Position numbers and translations under genes: made by a program
Shown here: piece by piece, positions 36,528-50,439 of the stretch
Layout: each line of letters begins with the position of its first letter
Position numbering within the stretch: position 1 is the stretch's first letter
DNA from: Hyperoodon ampullatus
Taxonomy: Eukaryota; Chordata; Mammalia; Artiodactyla; Ziphiidae
Reading direction: 5' to 3'
Assembly: GCA_949752795.1 (NCBI GenBank)
Contig: CATKHW010000012.1
Location: forward strand, 62,001 to 126,000
DNA length: 64,000 bases
The notes under the pieces: model-generated
The model's input: only the letters and a program-made list of their open reading frames with translations
Databases searched by the model: none
What the model was told of the DNA's origin: nothing

Positions 36528-38266
36528 CAAGCAAGCGGGCAATGCAAATCTGCACTACAAAGAAGTATCACTTCCCACAGGTCAAAAGGGACATCCACAA
36601 AATGTGTAAGAACAAGAAAGGCAAGACAGGCCCTGGAGAACAGGGAGCCTTGTTATGCTGATGGGCGGGATGTAAATTGCCAACTGCCTCTCTGGATGAG
36701 TGCATTCTGTTCCCTAAAACAAGTAAACAACAGAGCTACAGAGCCAAGGGCACTACCAGTCTAGGGAATATACCTTGGGAAAACTGAAAATCAATAAGAC
36801 AGAGCCACCCCAAAATTTAAGGCTGCACTGCATACAAGGACCTCAACTTGGATACACCTTAAGTATCCCAGAAAATATAAACATGGTTCAAAAAATTGTG
36901 GTACTTACGTACGATGGAATATCCCTCAGCCATGAAATCAATGTCATAAGACCAGTAGCAGCAAAATGGGTGGATTCAGGTACGATGATTCTAAGTGAAA
37001 TAAGTCACACAGAAAAAGAAACTTATCATAAGATATCACTTATGAAGATCCTGTAAACATGGCTACACTTGAACTGAGTTAGGAAAGAGGACAGTGTCTC
37101 ACATTTAGAAAACACTCTTATACCTGCTTAAGGGGGAAGGAGAGGTGGGGTGATGCATAAAACCAGAGTTTTATATAAGCACAGGTACCGTTCCAAAAAC
37201 CAACTATGGAATAGACAAGACCTACACCGTCCTCAGTGAAAGGGACTCAAAACCCCATATTTCCCACAGAGGAAAGTATCTGACTAGTAAGAATCTTAAA
37301 ACCTATGTATTGATATGTCTCCGTAAGGGAATCAAGTGTGTCTAGACTGGCATAAACATGGCAGCGAGAATCAGCTCAAACCCACTATAAAAAGGAATTT
37401 CAAAAACAAAACAAAAAAACTGGGAAATTCTTTACAATTCCTTCAGGGTCTCTGATGAAAGCTGGAATGACCCTATCTACAACGACAGCTGGATGTGGCA
37501 TAAGGAGGGACACTTGGGACTGAGACGATTGGTGAGATTGGGTGAGCAAATGCAGACCCTTTAAAGCAATAATGCATGGCACCCATTTCATGGGTCCGAA
37601 CTCTCCAGGTTGAAGGGAATATTACTACAGCTATAACATGTGCGGGAAACATAGGGAACGGACACACTGTGAATACGAAAGGTTTCTAAAACTCAACGCA
37701 TAGTCCCTCTCCTGGTGCTCCGGTTTGACTTTCCGTCTGCTTTACTATCAACCTCCCAACTTGGAGAGACAGCCCCTTTAACCTCTTGGTTCGCACAGGT
37801 TGCCAATTTGGCAGAGGATGAAAGGGAAGAGGGAGAACCAATGAGAGAGTAGCTGTTAGGAATTTGGACGGGCACATATCACTGTAATTTCCAGGCAGGA
37901 AAAAGAATTAACCAAATTCTCAGCCACCCACCGGGAACCAGTATAGGTCCTGAACCAAAATTTTGGACTTGCGGTCAGCTCACCAAAAACGAGTTGAAAA
38001 ATGGAGCTCAGGGGCACAGCAATTCACAAACTGGCCAAGTAATAAAGGACAACTATCGTCCAAAAATCTGTTGAGGGAAGGCAACGAGGCGGACTTGAAA
38101 GCGAGGCAGAATAGCAGGAAACAGATTTCAAGAGGTACGTTGGAATCGCCTTTAAAGCACAGGAAGAGGGGCACAACTTCGACAATGACGCACTTGGCCA
38201 AAAAGGGCGTATGCGTTTTCTCCTGAATATATTCAGGAGAAAACGCATACGCCCTTTTTGGCCAAG
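36528..38266 (+). repeat. Satellite monomer M22
   Basis: Partner of M27: CCACAGGTC, GGATGAGTG, TAAACAACAG, TTTAAGG, GTTTTATAT, AACATAGGG, TTCCAGGCAGG and GGCCAAGT. GACGCAC near 38188 separates it from M27. P22 is perfect. Confidence 0.97.
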
Positions 38267-40005
38267 CAAGCAAGCGGGCAATGCAAATCTGCACTACAAA
38301 GAAGTATCACTTCCCACCGGTCAAAAGGGACATCCACAAAATGTGTAAGAACAAGAAAGGCAAGACAGGCCCTGGAGAACAGGGAGCCTTGTTATGCTGA
38401 TGGGCGGGATGTAAATTGCCAACTGCCTCTCTGGAGGAGTGCATTCTGTTCCCTAAAACAAGTAAAGAACAGAGCTACAGAGCCAAGGGCACTACCAGTC
38501 TAGGGAATATACCTTGGGAAAACTGAAAATCAATAAGACAGAGCCAACCCAAAATTTAGGGCTGCACTGCATACAAGGACCTCAACTTGGATACACCTTA
38601 AGTATCCCAGAAAATATAAACATGGTTCAAAAAATTGTGGTACTTACGTACGATGGAATATCCCTCAGCCATGAAATCAATGTCATAAGACCAGTAGCAG
38701 CAAAATGGGTGGATTCAGGTACGATGATTCTAAGTGAAATAAGTCACACAGAAAAAGAAACTTATCATAAGATATCACTTATGAAGATCCTGTAAACATG
38801 GCTACACTTGAACTGAGTTAGGAAAGAGAACAGTGTCTCACATTTAGAAAACACTCTTATACCTGCTTAAGGGGGAAGGAGAGGTGGGGTGATGCATAAA
38901 ACCAGAGTTTGATATAAGCACAGGTACCGTTCCAAAAACCAACTATGGAATAGACAAGACCTACACCGTCCTCAGTGAAAGGGACTCAAAACCCCATATT
39001 TCCCGCAGAGGAAAGTATCTGACTAGTAAGAATCTTAAAACCTATGTATTGATATGTCTCCGTAAGGGAATCAAGTGTGTCTAGACTGGCATAAACATGG
39101 CAGCGAGAATCAGCTCAAACCCACTATAAAAAGGAATTTCAAAAACAAAACAAAAAAACTGGGAAATTCTTTACAATTCCTTCAGGGTCTCTGATGAAAG
39201 CTGGAATGACCCTATCTACAACGACAGCTGGATGTGGCATAAGGAGGGACACTTGGGACTGAGACGATTGGTGAGATTGGGTGAGCAAATGCAGACCCTT
39301 TAAAGCAATAATGCATGGCACCCATTTCATGGGTCCGAACTCTCCAGGTTGAAGGGAATATTACTACAGCTATAACATGTGCGGGAAACCTAGGGAACGG
39401 ACACACTGTGAATACGAAAGGTTTCTAAAACTCCACGCATAGTCCCTCTCCTGGTGCTCCGGTTTGACTTTCCGTCTGCTTTACTATCAACCTCCCAACT
39501 TGGAGAGACAGCCCCTTTAACCTCTTGGTTCGCACAGGTTGCCAATTTGGCAGAGGATGAAAGGGAAGAGGGAGAACCAATGAGAGAGTAGCTGTTAGGA
39601 ATTTGGACGGGCACATATCACTGTAATTTTCCGGCAGGAAAAAGAATTAACCAAATTCTCAGCCACCCACCGGGAACCAGTATAGGTCCTGAACCAAAAT
39701 TTTGGACTTGCGGTCAGCTCACCAAAAACGAGTTGAAAAATGGAGCTCAGGGGCACAGCAATTCACAAACTGGCCGAGTAATAAAGGACAACTATCGTCC
39801 AAAAATCTGTTGAGGGAAGGCAACGAGGCGGACTTGAAAGCGAGGCAGAATAGCAGGAAACAGATTTCAAGAGGTACGTTGGAATCGCCTTTAAAGCACA
39901 GGAAGAGGGGCACAACTTCGACAATGATGCACTTGGCCAAAAAGGGCATATGCGTTTTCTCCTGAATATATTCAGGAGAAAACGCATACGCCCTTTTTGG
40001 CCAAG
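38267..40005 (+). repeat. Satellite monomer M23
   Basis: Nearly identical to its neighbour M24, and partner of M28 (CCAACCC, GGAAAGTAT, CTCCACGC, AGGAATTT, AAAAAGAATT). Private TTTTCCGG near 39627. P23 has a left-arm mismatch at 39948. Confidence 0.97.
39932..40005. repeat. Palindrome P23 with a left-arm mismatch
   Basis: A instead of G at 39948, the same arm position as the P8 change. Shared by P24 (41687) and P28 (48643). Confidence 0.93.
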
Positions 40006-41744
40006 CAAGCAAGCGGGCAATGCAAATCTGCACTACAAAGAAGTATCACTTCCCACCGGTCAAAAGGGACATCCACAAAATGTGTAAGAACAAGAAAGGC
40101 AAGACAGGCCCTGGAGAACAGGGAGCCTTGTTATGCTGATGGGCGGGATGTAAATTGCCAACTGCCTCTCTGGAGGAGTGCATTCTGTTCCCTAAAACAA
40201 GTAAAGAACAGAGCTACAGAGCCAAGGGCACTACCAGTCTAGGGAATATACCTTGGGAAAACTGAAAATCAATAAGACAGAGCCAACCCAAAATTTAGGG
40301 CTGCACTGCATACAAGGACCTCAACTTGGATACACCTTAAGTATCCCAGAAAATATAAACATGGTTCAAAAAATTGTGGTACTTACGTACGATGGAATAT
40401 CCCTCAGCCATGAAATCAATGTCATAAGACCAGTAGCAGCAAAATGGGTGGATTCAGGTACGATGATTCTAAGTGAAATAAGTCACACAGAAAAAGAAAC
40501 TTATCATAAGATATCACTTATGAAGATCCTGTAAACATGGCTACACTTGAACTGAGTTAGGAAAGAGAACAGTGTCTCACATTTAGAAAACACTCTTATA
40601 CCTGCTTAAGGGGGAAGGAGAGGTGGGGTGATGCATAAAACCAGAGTTTGATATAAGCACAGGTACCGTTCCAAAAACCAACTATGGAATAGACAAGACC
40701 TACACCGTCCTCAGTGAAAGGGACTCAAAACCCCATATTTCCCGCAGAGGAAAGTATCTGACTAGTAAGAATCTTAAAACCTATGTATTGATATGTCTCC
40801 GTAAGGGAATCAAGTGTGTCTAGACTGGCATAAACATGGCAGCGAGAATCAGCTCAAACCCACTATAAAAAGGAATTTCAAAAACAAAACAAAAAAACTG
40901 GGAAATTCTTTACAATTCCTTCAGGGTCTCTGATGAAAGCTGGAATGACCCTATCTACAACGACAGCTGGATGTGGCATAAGGAGGGACACTTGGGACTG
41001 AGACGATTGGTGAGATTGGGTGAGCAAATGCAGACCCTTTAAAGCAATAATGCATGGCACCCATTTCATGGGTCCGAACTCTCCAGGTTGAAGGGAATAT
41101 TACTACAGCTATAACATGTGCGGGAAACCTAGGGAACGGACACACTGTGAATACGAAAGGTTTCTAAAACTCCACGCATAGTCCCTCTCCTGGTGCTCCG
41201 GTTTGACTTTCCGTCTGCTTTACTATCAACCTCCCAACTTGGAGAGACAGCCCCTTTAACCTCTTGGTTCGCACAGGTTGCCAATTTGGCAGAGGATGAA
41301 AGGGAAGAGGGAGAACCAATGAGAGAGTAGCTGTTAGGAATTTGGACGGGCACATATCACTGTAATTTCCCGGCAGGAAAAAGAATTAACCAAATTCTCA
41401 GCCACCCACCGGGAACCAGTATAGGTCCTGAACCAAAATTTTGGACTTGCGGTCAGCTCACCAAAAACGAGTTGAAAAATGGAGCTCAGGGGCACAGCAA
41501 TTCACAAACTGGCCGAGTAATAAAGGACAACTATCGTCCAAAAATCTGTTGAGGGAAGGCAACGAGGCGGACTTGAAAGCGAGGCAGAATAGCAGGAAAC
41601 AGATTTCAAGAGGTACGTTGGAATCGCCTTTAAAGCACAGGAAGAGGGGCACAACTTCGACAATGATGCACTTGGCCAAAAAGGGCATATGCGTTTTCTC
41701 CTGAATATATTCAGGAGAAAACGCATACGCCCTTTTTGGCCAAG
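40006..41744 (+). repeat. Satellite monomer M24
   Basis: An apparent one-unit duplicate of M23; I noticed only one difference by eye (TTTCCCGG near 41366). It has no separate counterpart in the downstream four-unit block. P24 has the same left-arm mismatch (41687). Confidence 0.97.
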
Positions 41745-43483
41745 CAAGCAAGCGGGCAATGCAAATCTGCACTACAAAGAAGTATCACTTCCCACCGGTC
41801 AAAAGGGACATCCACAAAATGTGTAAGAACAAGAAAGGCAAGACAGGCCCTGGAGAACAGGGAGCCTTGTTATGCTGATGGGCGGGATGTAAATTGCCAA
41901 CTGCCTCTCTGGAGGAGTGCATTCTGTTCCCTAAAACAAGTAAAGAACAGAGCTACAGAGCCAAGGGCACTACCAGTCTAGGGAATATACCTTGGGAAAC
42001 CTGAAAATCAATAAGACAGAGCCAACCCAAAATTTAGGGCGGCACTGCATACAAGGACCTCAACTTGGATACACCTTAAGTATCCCAGAAAATATAAACA
42101 TGGTTCAAAAAATTGTGGTACTTACGTACGATGGAATATCCCTCAGCCATGAAATCAATGTCATAAGACCAGTAGCAGCAAAATGGGTGGATTCAGGTAC
42201 GATGATTCTAAGTGAAATAAGTCACACAGAAAAAGAAACTTATCATAAGATATCACTTATGAAGATCCTGTAAACATGGCTACACTTGAACTGAGTTAGG
42301 AAAGAGAACAGTGTCTCACATTTAGAAAACACTCTTATACCTGCTTAAGGGGGAAGGAGAGGTGGGGTGATGCATAAAACCAGAGTTTGATATAAGCACA
42401 GGTACCGTTCCAAAAACCAACTATGGAATAGACAAGACCTACACCGTCCTCAGTGAAAGGGACTCAAAACCGCATATTTCCCGCAGAGGAAAATATCTGA
42501 CTAGTAAGAATCTTAAAACCTATGTATTGATATGTCTCCGTAAGGGAATCAAGTGTGTCTAGACTGGCATAAACATGGCAGCGAGAATCAGCTCAAACCC
42601 ACTATAAAAAGGAATTTCAAAAACAAAACAAAAAAACTGGGAAATTCTTTACAATTCCTTCAGGGTCTCTGATGAAAGCTGGAATGACCCTATCTACAAC
42701 GACAGCTGGATGTGGCATAAGGAGGGACACTTGGGACTGAGACGATTGGTGAGATTGGGTGAGCAAATGCAGACCCTTTAAAGCAATAATGCATGGCACC
42801 CATTCCATGGGTCCGAACTCTCCAGGTTGAAGGGAATATTACTACAGCTATAACAGGTGCGGGAAACCTAGAGAACGGACACACTGTGAATACGAAAGGT
42901 TTCTAAAACTCAACGAATAAACCCTCTCCTGGTGCTCCGGATTGACTTTCCGGCTGCTTTACTATCAACCTCCCAACTTGGAGAGACAGCCCATTTAACC
43001 TCTTGGTTCGCACAGGTTGCCAATTTGGCAGAGGATGAAAGGGAAGAGGGAGAACCAATGAGAGAGTAGCTGTTAGGCATTTGGACGGGCACATATCACT
43101 GTAATTTCCCGGCAGGAAGAAGAATTAACCAAATTCTCAGACACCCACCGGGAACCAGTATAGGTCCTGAACCAAAATTTTGGACTTGCGGTCAGCTCTC
43201 CAAAAACGAGTTGAAAAATGGAGCTCAGGGACACAGCAATTCACAAACTGGCCGAGTAATAAAGGACAACTATCGTCCAAAAATCTGTTGAGGGAAGGCA
43301 ACGAGGCGGACTTGAAAGCGAGGCAGAATAGCAGGAAACAGATTTCAAGAGGTACGTTGGAATCGCCTTTAAAGCACAGGAAGAGGGGCACAACTTCGAC
43401 AATGATGCACTTGGCCAAAAAGGGCGTATGCGTTTTCTCCTGAATATATTCAGGAGAAAACGCATACGCCCTTTTTGGCCAAG
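41745..43483 (+). repeat. Satellite monomer M25, mosaic
   Basis: The first part has CCAACCC and GGGCGGC, shared with M29, M31 and M33. From ACCGCAT near 42471 it follows M20, including the M15-type 3' haplotype. Private GAAACCTG near 41996 and AACAGGTGC near 42853. P25 is perfect. Confidence 0.97.
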
Positions 43484-45222
43484 CAAGCAAGCGGGCAATG
43501 CAAATCTGCACTACAAAGAAGTATCACTTCCCACCGGTCAAAAGGGACATCCACAAAATGTGTAAGAACAAGAAAGGCAAGACAGGCCCTGGAGAACAGG
43601 GAGCCTTGTTATGCTGATGGGCGGGATGTAAATTGCCAACTGCCTCTCTGGAGGAGTGCATTCTGTTCCCTAAAACAAGTAAAGAACAGAGCTACAGAGC
43701 CAGGGGCACTACCAGTCTAGGGAATATACCTTGGGAAAACTGAAAATCAATAAGACAGAGCCACCCCAAAATTTAGGGCTGCACTGCATACAAGGACCTC
43801 AACTTGGATACACCTTAAGTATCCCAGAAAATATAAACATGGTTCAAAAAATTGTGGTACTTACGTACGATGGAATATCCCTCAGCCATGAAATCAATGT
43901 CATAAGACCAGTAGCAGCAAAATGTGTGGATTCAGGTACGATGATTCTATGTGAAATAAGTCACACAGAAAAAGAAACTTATCATAAGATATCACTTATG
44001 AAGATCCTGTAAACATGGCTACACTTGAACTGAGTTAGGAAAGAGAACAGTGTCTCACATTTAGAAAACACTCTTATACCTGCTTAAGGGGGAAGGAGAG
44101 GTGGGGTGATGCATAAAACCAGAGTTTGATATAAGCACAGGTACCGTTCCAAAAACCAACTATGGAATAGACAAGACCTACACCGTCCTCAGTGAAAGGG
44201 ACTCAAAACCCCATATTTCCCACAGAGGAAAGTATCTGACTAGTAAGAATCTTAAAACCTATGTATTGATATGTCTCCGTAAGGGAATCAAGTGTGTCTA
44301 GACTGGCATAAACATGGCAGCGAGAATCAGCTCAAACCCACTATAAAAAGGATTTTCAAAAACAAAACAAAAAAACTGGGAAATTCTTTACAATTCCTTC
44401 AGGGTCTCTGATGAAAGCTGGAATGACCCTATCTACAACGACAGCTGGATGTGGCATAAGGAGGGACACTTGGGACTGAGACGATTGGTGAGATTGGGTG
44501 AGCAAATGCAGACCCTTTAAAGCAATAATGCATGGCACCCATTTCATGGGTCCGAACTCTCCAGGTTGAAGGGAATATTACTACAGCTATAACATGTGCG
44601 GGAAACCTAGGGAACGGACACACTGTGAATACGAAAGGTTTCTAAAACTCAACGCATAGTCCCTCTCCTGGTGCTCCGGTTTGACTTTCCGTCTGCTTTA
44701 CTATCAACCTCCCAACTTGGAGAGACAGCCCCTTTAACCTCTTGGTTCGCACAGGTTGCCAATTTGGCAGAGGATGAAAGGGAAGAGGGAGAACCAATGA
44801 GAGAGTAGCTGTTAGGCATTTGGACGGGCACATATCACTGTAATTTCCCGGCAGGAAGAAGAATTAACCAAATTCTCAGCCACCCACCGGGAACCAGTAT
44901 AGGTCCTGAACCAAAATTTTGGACTTGCGGTCAGCTCACCATAAACGAGTTGAAAAATGGAGCTCAGGGGCACAGCAATTCACAAACTGGCCGAGGAATA
45001 AAGGACAACTATCGTCCAAAAATCTGCTGAGGGAAGGCAACTAGGCGGACTTGAAAGCGAGGCAGAATAGCAGGAAACAGATTTCAAGAGGTACGTTGGA
45101 ATCGCCTTTAAAGCACAGGAAGAGGGGCACAACTTCGACAATGATGCACTTGGCCAAAAAGGGCGTATGCGTTTTCTCCTGAATATATTCAGGAGAAAAC
45201 GCATTCGCCCTTTTTGGCCAAG
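43484..45222 (+). repeat. Satellite monomer M26
   Basis: Partner of M21. Private AATGTGTGG near 43921. P26 has the same right-arm mismatch as P21 (45205). Confidence 0.97.
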
Positions 45223-46961
45223 CAAGCAAGCGGGCAATGCAAATCTGCACTACAAAGAAGTATCACTTCCCACAGGTCAAAAGGGACATCCACAAAATGT
45301 GTAAGAACAAGAAAGGCAAGACAGGCCCTGGAGAACAGGGAGCCTTGTTATGCTGATGGGCGGGATGTAAATTGCCAACTGCCTCTCTGGATGAGTGCAT
45401 TCTGTTCCCTAAAACAAGTAAACAACAGAGCTACAGAGCCAAGGGCACTACCAGTCTAGGGAATATACCTTGGGAAAACTGAAAATCAATAAGACAGAGC
45501 CACCCCAAAATTTAAGGCTGCACTGCATACAAGGACCTCAACTTGGATACACCTTAAGTATCCCAGAAAATATAAACATGGTTCAAAAAATTGTGGTACT
45601 TACGTACGATGGAATATCCCTCAGCCATGAAATCAATGTCATAAGACCAGTAGCAGCAAAATGGGTGGATTCAGGTACGATGATTCTAAGTGAAATAAGT
45701 CACACAGAAAAAGAAACTTATCATAAGATATCACTTATGAAGATCCTGTAAACATGGCTACACTTGAACTGAGTTAGGAAAGAGGACAGTGTCTCACATT
45801 TAGAAAACACTCTTATACCTGCTTAAGGGGGAAGGAGAGGTGGGGTGATGCATAAAACCAGAGTTTTATATAAGCACAGGTACCGTTCCAAAAACCAACT
45901 ATGGAATAGACAAGACCTACACCGTCCTCAGTGAAAGGGACTCAAAACCCCATATTTCCCACAGAGGAAAGTATCTGACTAGTAAGAATCTTAAAACCTA
46001 TGTATTGATATGTCTCCGTAAGGGAATCAAGTGTGTCTAGACTGGCATAAACATGGCAGCGAGAATCAGCTCAAACCCACTATAAAAAGGAATTTCAAAA
46101 ACAAAACAAAAAAACTGGGAAATTCTTTACAATTCCTTCAGGGTCTCTGATGAAAGCTGGAATGACCCTATCTACAACGACAGCTGGATGTGGCATAAGG
46201 AGGGACACTTGGGACTGAGACGATTGGTGAGATTGGGTGAGCAAATGCAGACCCTTTAAAGCAATAATGCATGGCACCCATTTCATGGGTCCGAACTCTC
46301 CAGGTTGAAGGGAATATTACTACAGCTATAACATGTGCGGGAAACATAGGGAACGGACACACTGTGAATACGAAAGGTTTCTAAAACTCAACGCATAGTC
46401 CCTCTCCTGGTGCTCCGGTTTGACTTTCCGTCTGCTTTACTATCAACCTCCCAACTTGGAGAGACAGCCCCTTTAACCTCTTGGTTCGCACAGGTTGCCA
46501 ATTTGGCAGAGGATGAAAGGGAAGAGGGAGAACCAATGAGAGAGTAGCTGTTAGGAATTTGGACGGGCACATATCACTGTAATTTCCAGGCAGGAAAAAG
46601 AATTAACCAAATTCTCAGCCACCCACCGGGAACCAGTATAGGTCCTGAACCAAAATTTTGGACTTGCGGTCAGCTCACCAAAAACGAGTTGAAAAATGGA
46701 GCTCAGGGGCACAGCAATTCACAAACTGGCCAAGTAATAAAGGACAACTATCGTCCAAAAATCTGTTGAGGGAAGGCAACGAGGCGGACTTGAAAGCGAG
46801 GCAGAATAGCAGGAAACAGATTTCAAGAGGTACGTTGGAATCGCCTTTAAAGCACAGGAAGAGGGGCACAACTTCGACAATGATGCACTTGGCCAAAAAG
46901 GGCGTATGCGTTTTCTCCTGAATATATTCAGGAGAAAACGCATACGCCCTTTTTGGCCAAG
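45223..46961 (+). repeat. Satellite monomer M27
   Basis: Partner of M22, differing at GATGCAC near 46883. P27 is perfect. Confidence 0.97.
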
Positions 46962-48700
46962 CAAGCAAGCGGGCAATGCAAATCTGCACTACAAAGAAGT
47001 ATCACTTCCCACCGGTCAAAAGGGACATCCACAAAATGTGTAAGAACAAGAAAGGCAAGACAGGCCCTGGAGAACAGGGAGCCTTGTTATGCTGATGGGC
47101 GGGATGTAAATTGCCAACTGCCTCTCTGGAGGAGTGCATTCTGTTCCCTAAAACAAGTAAAGAACAGAGCTACAGAGCCAAGGGCACTACCAGTCTAGGG
47201 AATATACCTTGGGAAAACTGAAAATCAATAAGACAGAGCCAACCCAAAATTTAGGGCTGCACTGCATACAAGGACCTCAACTTGGATACACCTTAAGTAT
47301 CCCAGAAAATATAAACATGGTTCAAAAAATTGTGGTACTTACGTACGATGGAATATCCCTCAGCCATGAAATCAATGTCATAAGACCAGTAGCAGCAAAA
47401 TGGGTGGATTCAGGTACGATGATTCTAAGTGAAATAAGTCACACAGAAAAAGAAACTTATCATAAGATATCACTTATGAAGATCCTGTAAACATGGCTAC
47501 ACTTGAACTGAGTTAGGAAAGAGAACAGTGTCTCACATTTAGAAAACACTCTTATACCTGCTTAAGGGGGAAGGAGAGGTGGGGTGATGCATAAAACCAG
47601 AGTTTGATATAAGCACAGGTACCGTTCCAAAAACCAACTATGGAATAGACAAGACCTACACCGTCCTCAGTGAAAGGGACTCAAAACCCCATATTTCCCG
47701 CAGAGGAAAGTATCTGACTAGTAAGAATCTTAAAACCTATGTATTGATATGTCTCCGTAAGGGAATCAAGTGTGTCTAGACTGGCATAAACATGGCAGCG
47801 AGAATCAGCTCAAACCCACTATAAAAAGGAATTTCAAAAACAAAACAAAAAAACTGGGAAATTCTTTACAATTCCTTCAGGGTCTCTGATGAAAGCTGGA
47901 ATGACCCTATCTACAACGACAGCTGGATGTGGCATAAGGAGGGACACTTGGGACTGAGACGATTGGTGAGATTGGGTGAGCAAATGCAGACCCTTTAAAG
48001 CAATAATGCATGGCACCCATTTCATGGGTCCGAACTCTCCAGGTTGAAGGGAATATTACTACAGCTATAACATGTGCGGGAAACCTAGGGAACGGACACA
48101 CTGTGAATACGAAAGGTTTCTAAAACTCCACGCATAGTCCCTCTCCTGGTGCTCCGGTTTGACTTTCCGTCTGCTTTACTATCAACCTCCCAACTTGGAG
48201 AGACAGCCCGTTTAACCTCTTGGTTCGCACAGGTTGCCAATTTGGCAGAGGATGAAAGGGAAGAGGGAGAACCAATGAGAGAGTAGCTGTTAGGAATTTG
48301 GACGGGCACATATCACTGTAATTTCCCGGCAGGAAAAAGAATTAACCAAATTCTCAGCCACCCACCGGGAACCAGTATAGGTCCTGAACCAAAATTTTGG
48401 ACTTGCGGTCAGCTCACCAAAAACGAGTTGAAAAATGGAGCTCAGGGGCACAGCAATTCACAAACTGGCCGAGTAATAAAGGACAACTATCGTCCAAAAA
48501 TCTGTTGAGGGAAGGCAACGAGGCGGACTTGAAAGCGAGGCAGAATAGCAGGAAACAGATTTCAAGAGGTACGTTGGAATCGCCTTTAAAGCACAGGAAG
48601 AGGGGCACAACTTCGACAATGATGCACTTGGCCAAAAAGGGCATATGCGTTTTCTCCTGAATATATTCAGGAGAAAACGCATACGCCCTTTTTGGCCAAG
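46962..48700 (+). repeat. Satellite monomer M28
   Basis: Partner of M23 and M24, with private CAGCCCGTTTA near 48205. P28 has the M23-type left-arm mismatch (48643). Confidence 0.97.
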
Positions 48701-50439
48701 CAAGCAAGCGGGCAATGCAAATCTGCACTACAAAGAAGTATCACTTCCCACCGGTCAAAAGGGACATCCACAAAATGTGTAAGAACAAGAAAGGCAAGAC
48801 AGGCCCTGGAGAACAGGGAGCCTTGTTATGCTGATGGGCGGGATGTAAATTGCCAACTGCCTCTCTGGAGGAGTGCATTCTGTTCCCTAAAACAAGTAAA
48901 GAACAGAGCTACAGAGCCAAGGGCACTACCAGTCTAGGGAATATACCTTGGGAAAACAGAAAATCAATAAGACAGAGCCAACCCAAAATTTAGGGCGGCA
49001 CTGCATACAAGGACCTCAACTTGGATACACCTTAAGTATCCCAGAAAATATAAACATGGTTCAAAAAATTGTGGTACTTACGTACGATGGAATATCCCTC
49101 AGCCATGAAATCAATGTCATAAGACCAGTAGCAGCAAAATGGGTGGATTCAGGTACGATGATTCTAAGTGAAATAAGTCACACAGAAAAAGAAACTTATC
49201 ATAAGATATCACTTATGAAGATCCTGTAAACATGGCTACACTTGAACTGAGTTAGGAAAGAGAACAGTGTCTCACATTTAGAAAACACTCTTATACCTGC
49301 TTAAGGGGGAAGGAGAGGTGGGGTGATGCATAAAACCAGAGTTTGATATAAGCAGAGGTACCGTTCCAAAAACCAACTATGGAATAGACAAGACCTACAC
49401 CGTCCTCAGTGAAAGGGACTCAAAACCCCATATTTCCCGCAGAGGAAAATATCTGACTAGTAAGAATCTTAAAACCTATGTATTGATATGTCTCCGTAAG
49501 GGAAACAAGTGTGTCTAGACTGGCATAAACATGGCAGCGAGAATCAGCTCAAACCCACTATAAAAAGGAATTTCAAAAACAAAACAAAAAAACTGGGAAA
49601 TTCTTTACAATTCCTTCAGTGTCTCTGATGAAAGCTGGAATGACCCTATCTACAACGACAGCTGGATGTGGCATAAGGAGGGACACTTGGGACTGAGACG
49701 ATTGGTGAGATTGGGTGAGCAAATGCAGACCCTTTAAAGCAATAATGCATGGCACCCATTCCATGGGTCCGAACTCTCCAGGTTGAAGGGAATATTACTA
49801 CAGCTATAACATGTGCGGGAAACCTAGAGAACGGACACACTGTGAATACGAAAGGATTCTAAAACTCAAGGAATAAACCCCCTCCTGGTGCTCCGGATTG
49901 ACTTTCCGGCTGCTTTACTATCAATCTCCCAACTTGGAGAGACAGCCCCTTTAACCTCTTGGTTCGCACAGGTTGCCAATTTGGCAGAGGATGAAAGGGA
50001 AGAGGGAGAACCAATGAGAGAGTAGCTGTTAGGCATTTGGACGGGCACATATCACTGTAATTTCCCGGCAGGAAGAAGAATTAACCAAATTCTCAGACAC
50101 CCACCGGGAACCAGTATAGGTCCTGAACCAAAATTTTGGACTTGCGGTCAGCTCTCCAAAAACGAGTTGAAAAATGGAGCTCAGGGACACAGCAATTCAC
50201 AAACTGGCCGAGTAATAAAGGACAACTATCGTCCAAAAATCTGTTGAGGGAAGGCAACGAGGCGGACTTGAAAGCGAGGCAGAATAGCAGGAAACAGATT
50301 TCAATAGGTACGTTGGAATCGCCTTTAAAGCACAGGAAGAGGGGCACAACTTCGACAATGATGCACTTGGCCAAAAAGGGCGTATGCGTTTTCTCCTGAA
50401 TATATTCAGGAGAAAACGCATACGCCCTTTTTGGCCAAG
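48701..50439 (+). repeat. Satellite monomer M29
   Basis: First part as M25 (CCAACCC, GGGCGGC). Adds GGGAAACAAG near 49500, TTCAGTGTC near 49615 and CAAGGAATAAACC near 49867, which continue in M31 and M33. Private AAAACAGAAA, CAATCTCC and CAATAGGT. P29 is perfect. Confidence 0.97.

Larger units (their letters stand above)
33776..48960 (+). repeat. Five-monomer block followed by a four-monomer copy
   Basis: From ACCGCAT at 33776 the order is M20(3'), M21, M22, M23, M24, M25(5'). From the same motif at 42471 it is M25(3'), M26, M27, M28, M29(5'). The first copy is 8695 bp (five units). The second lacks one M23/M24-type unit. Confidence 0.85.
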
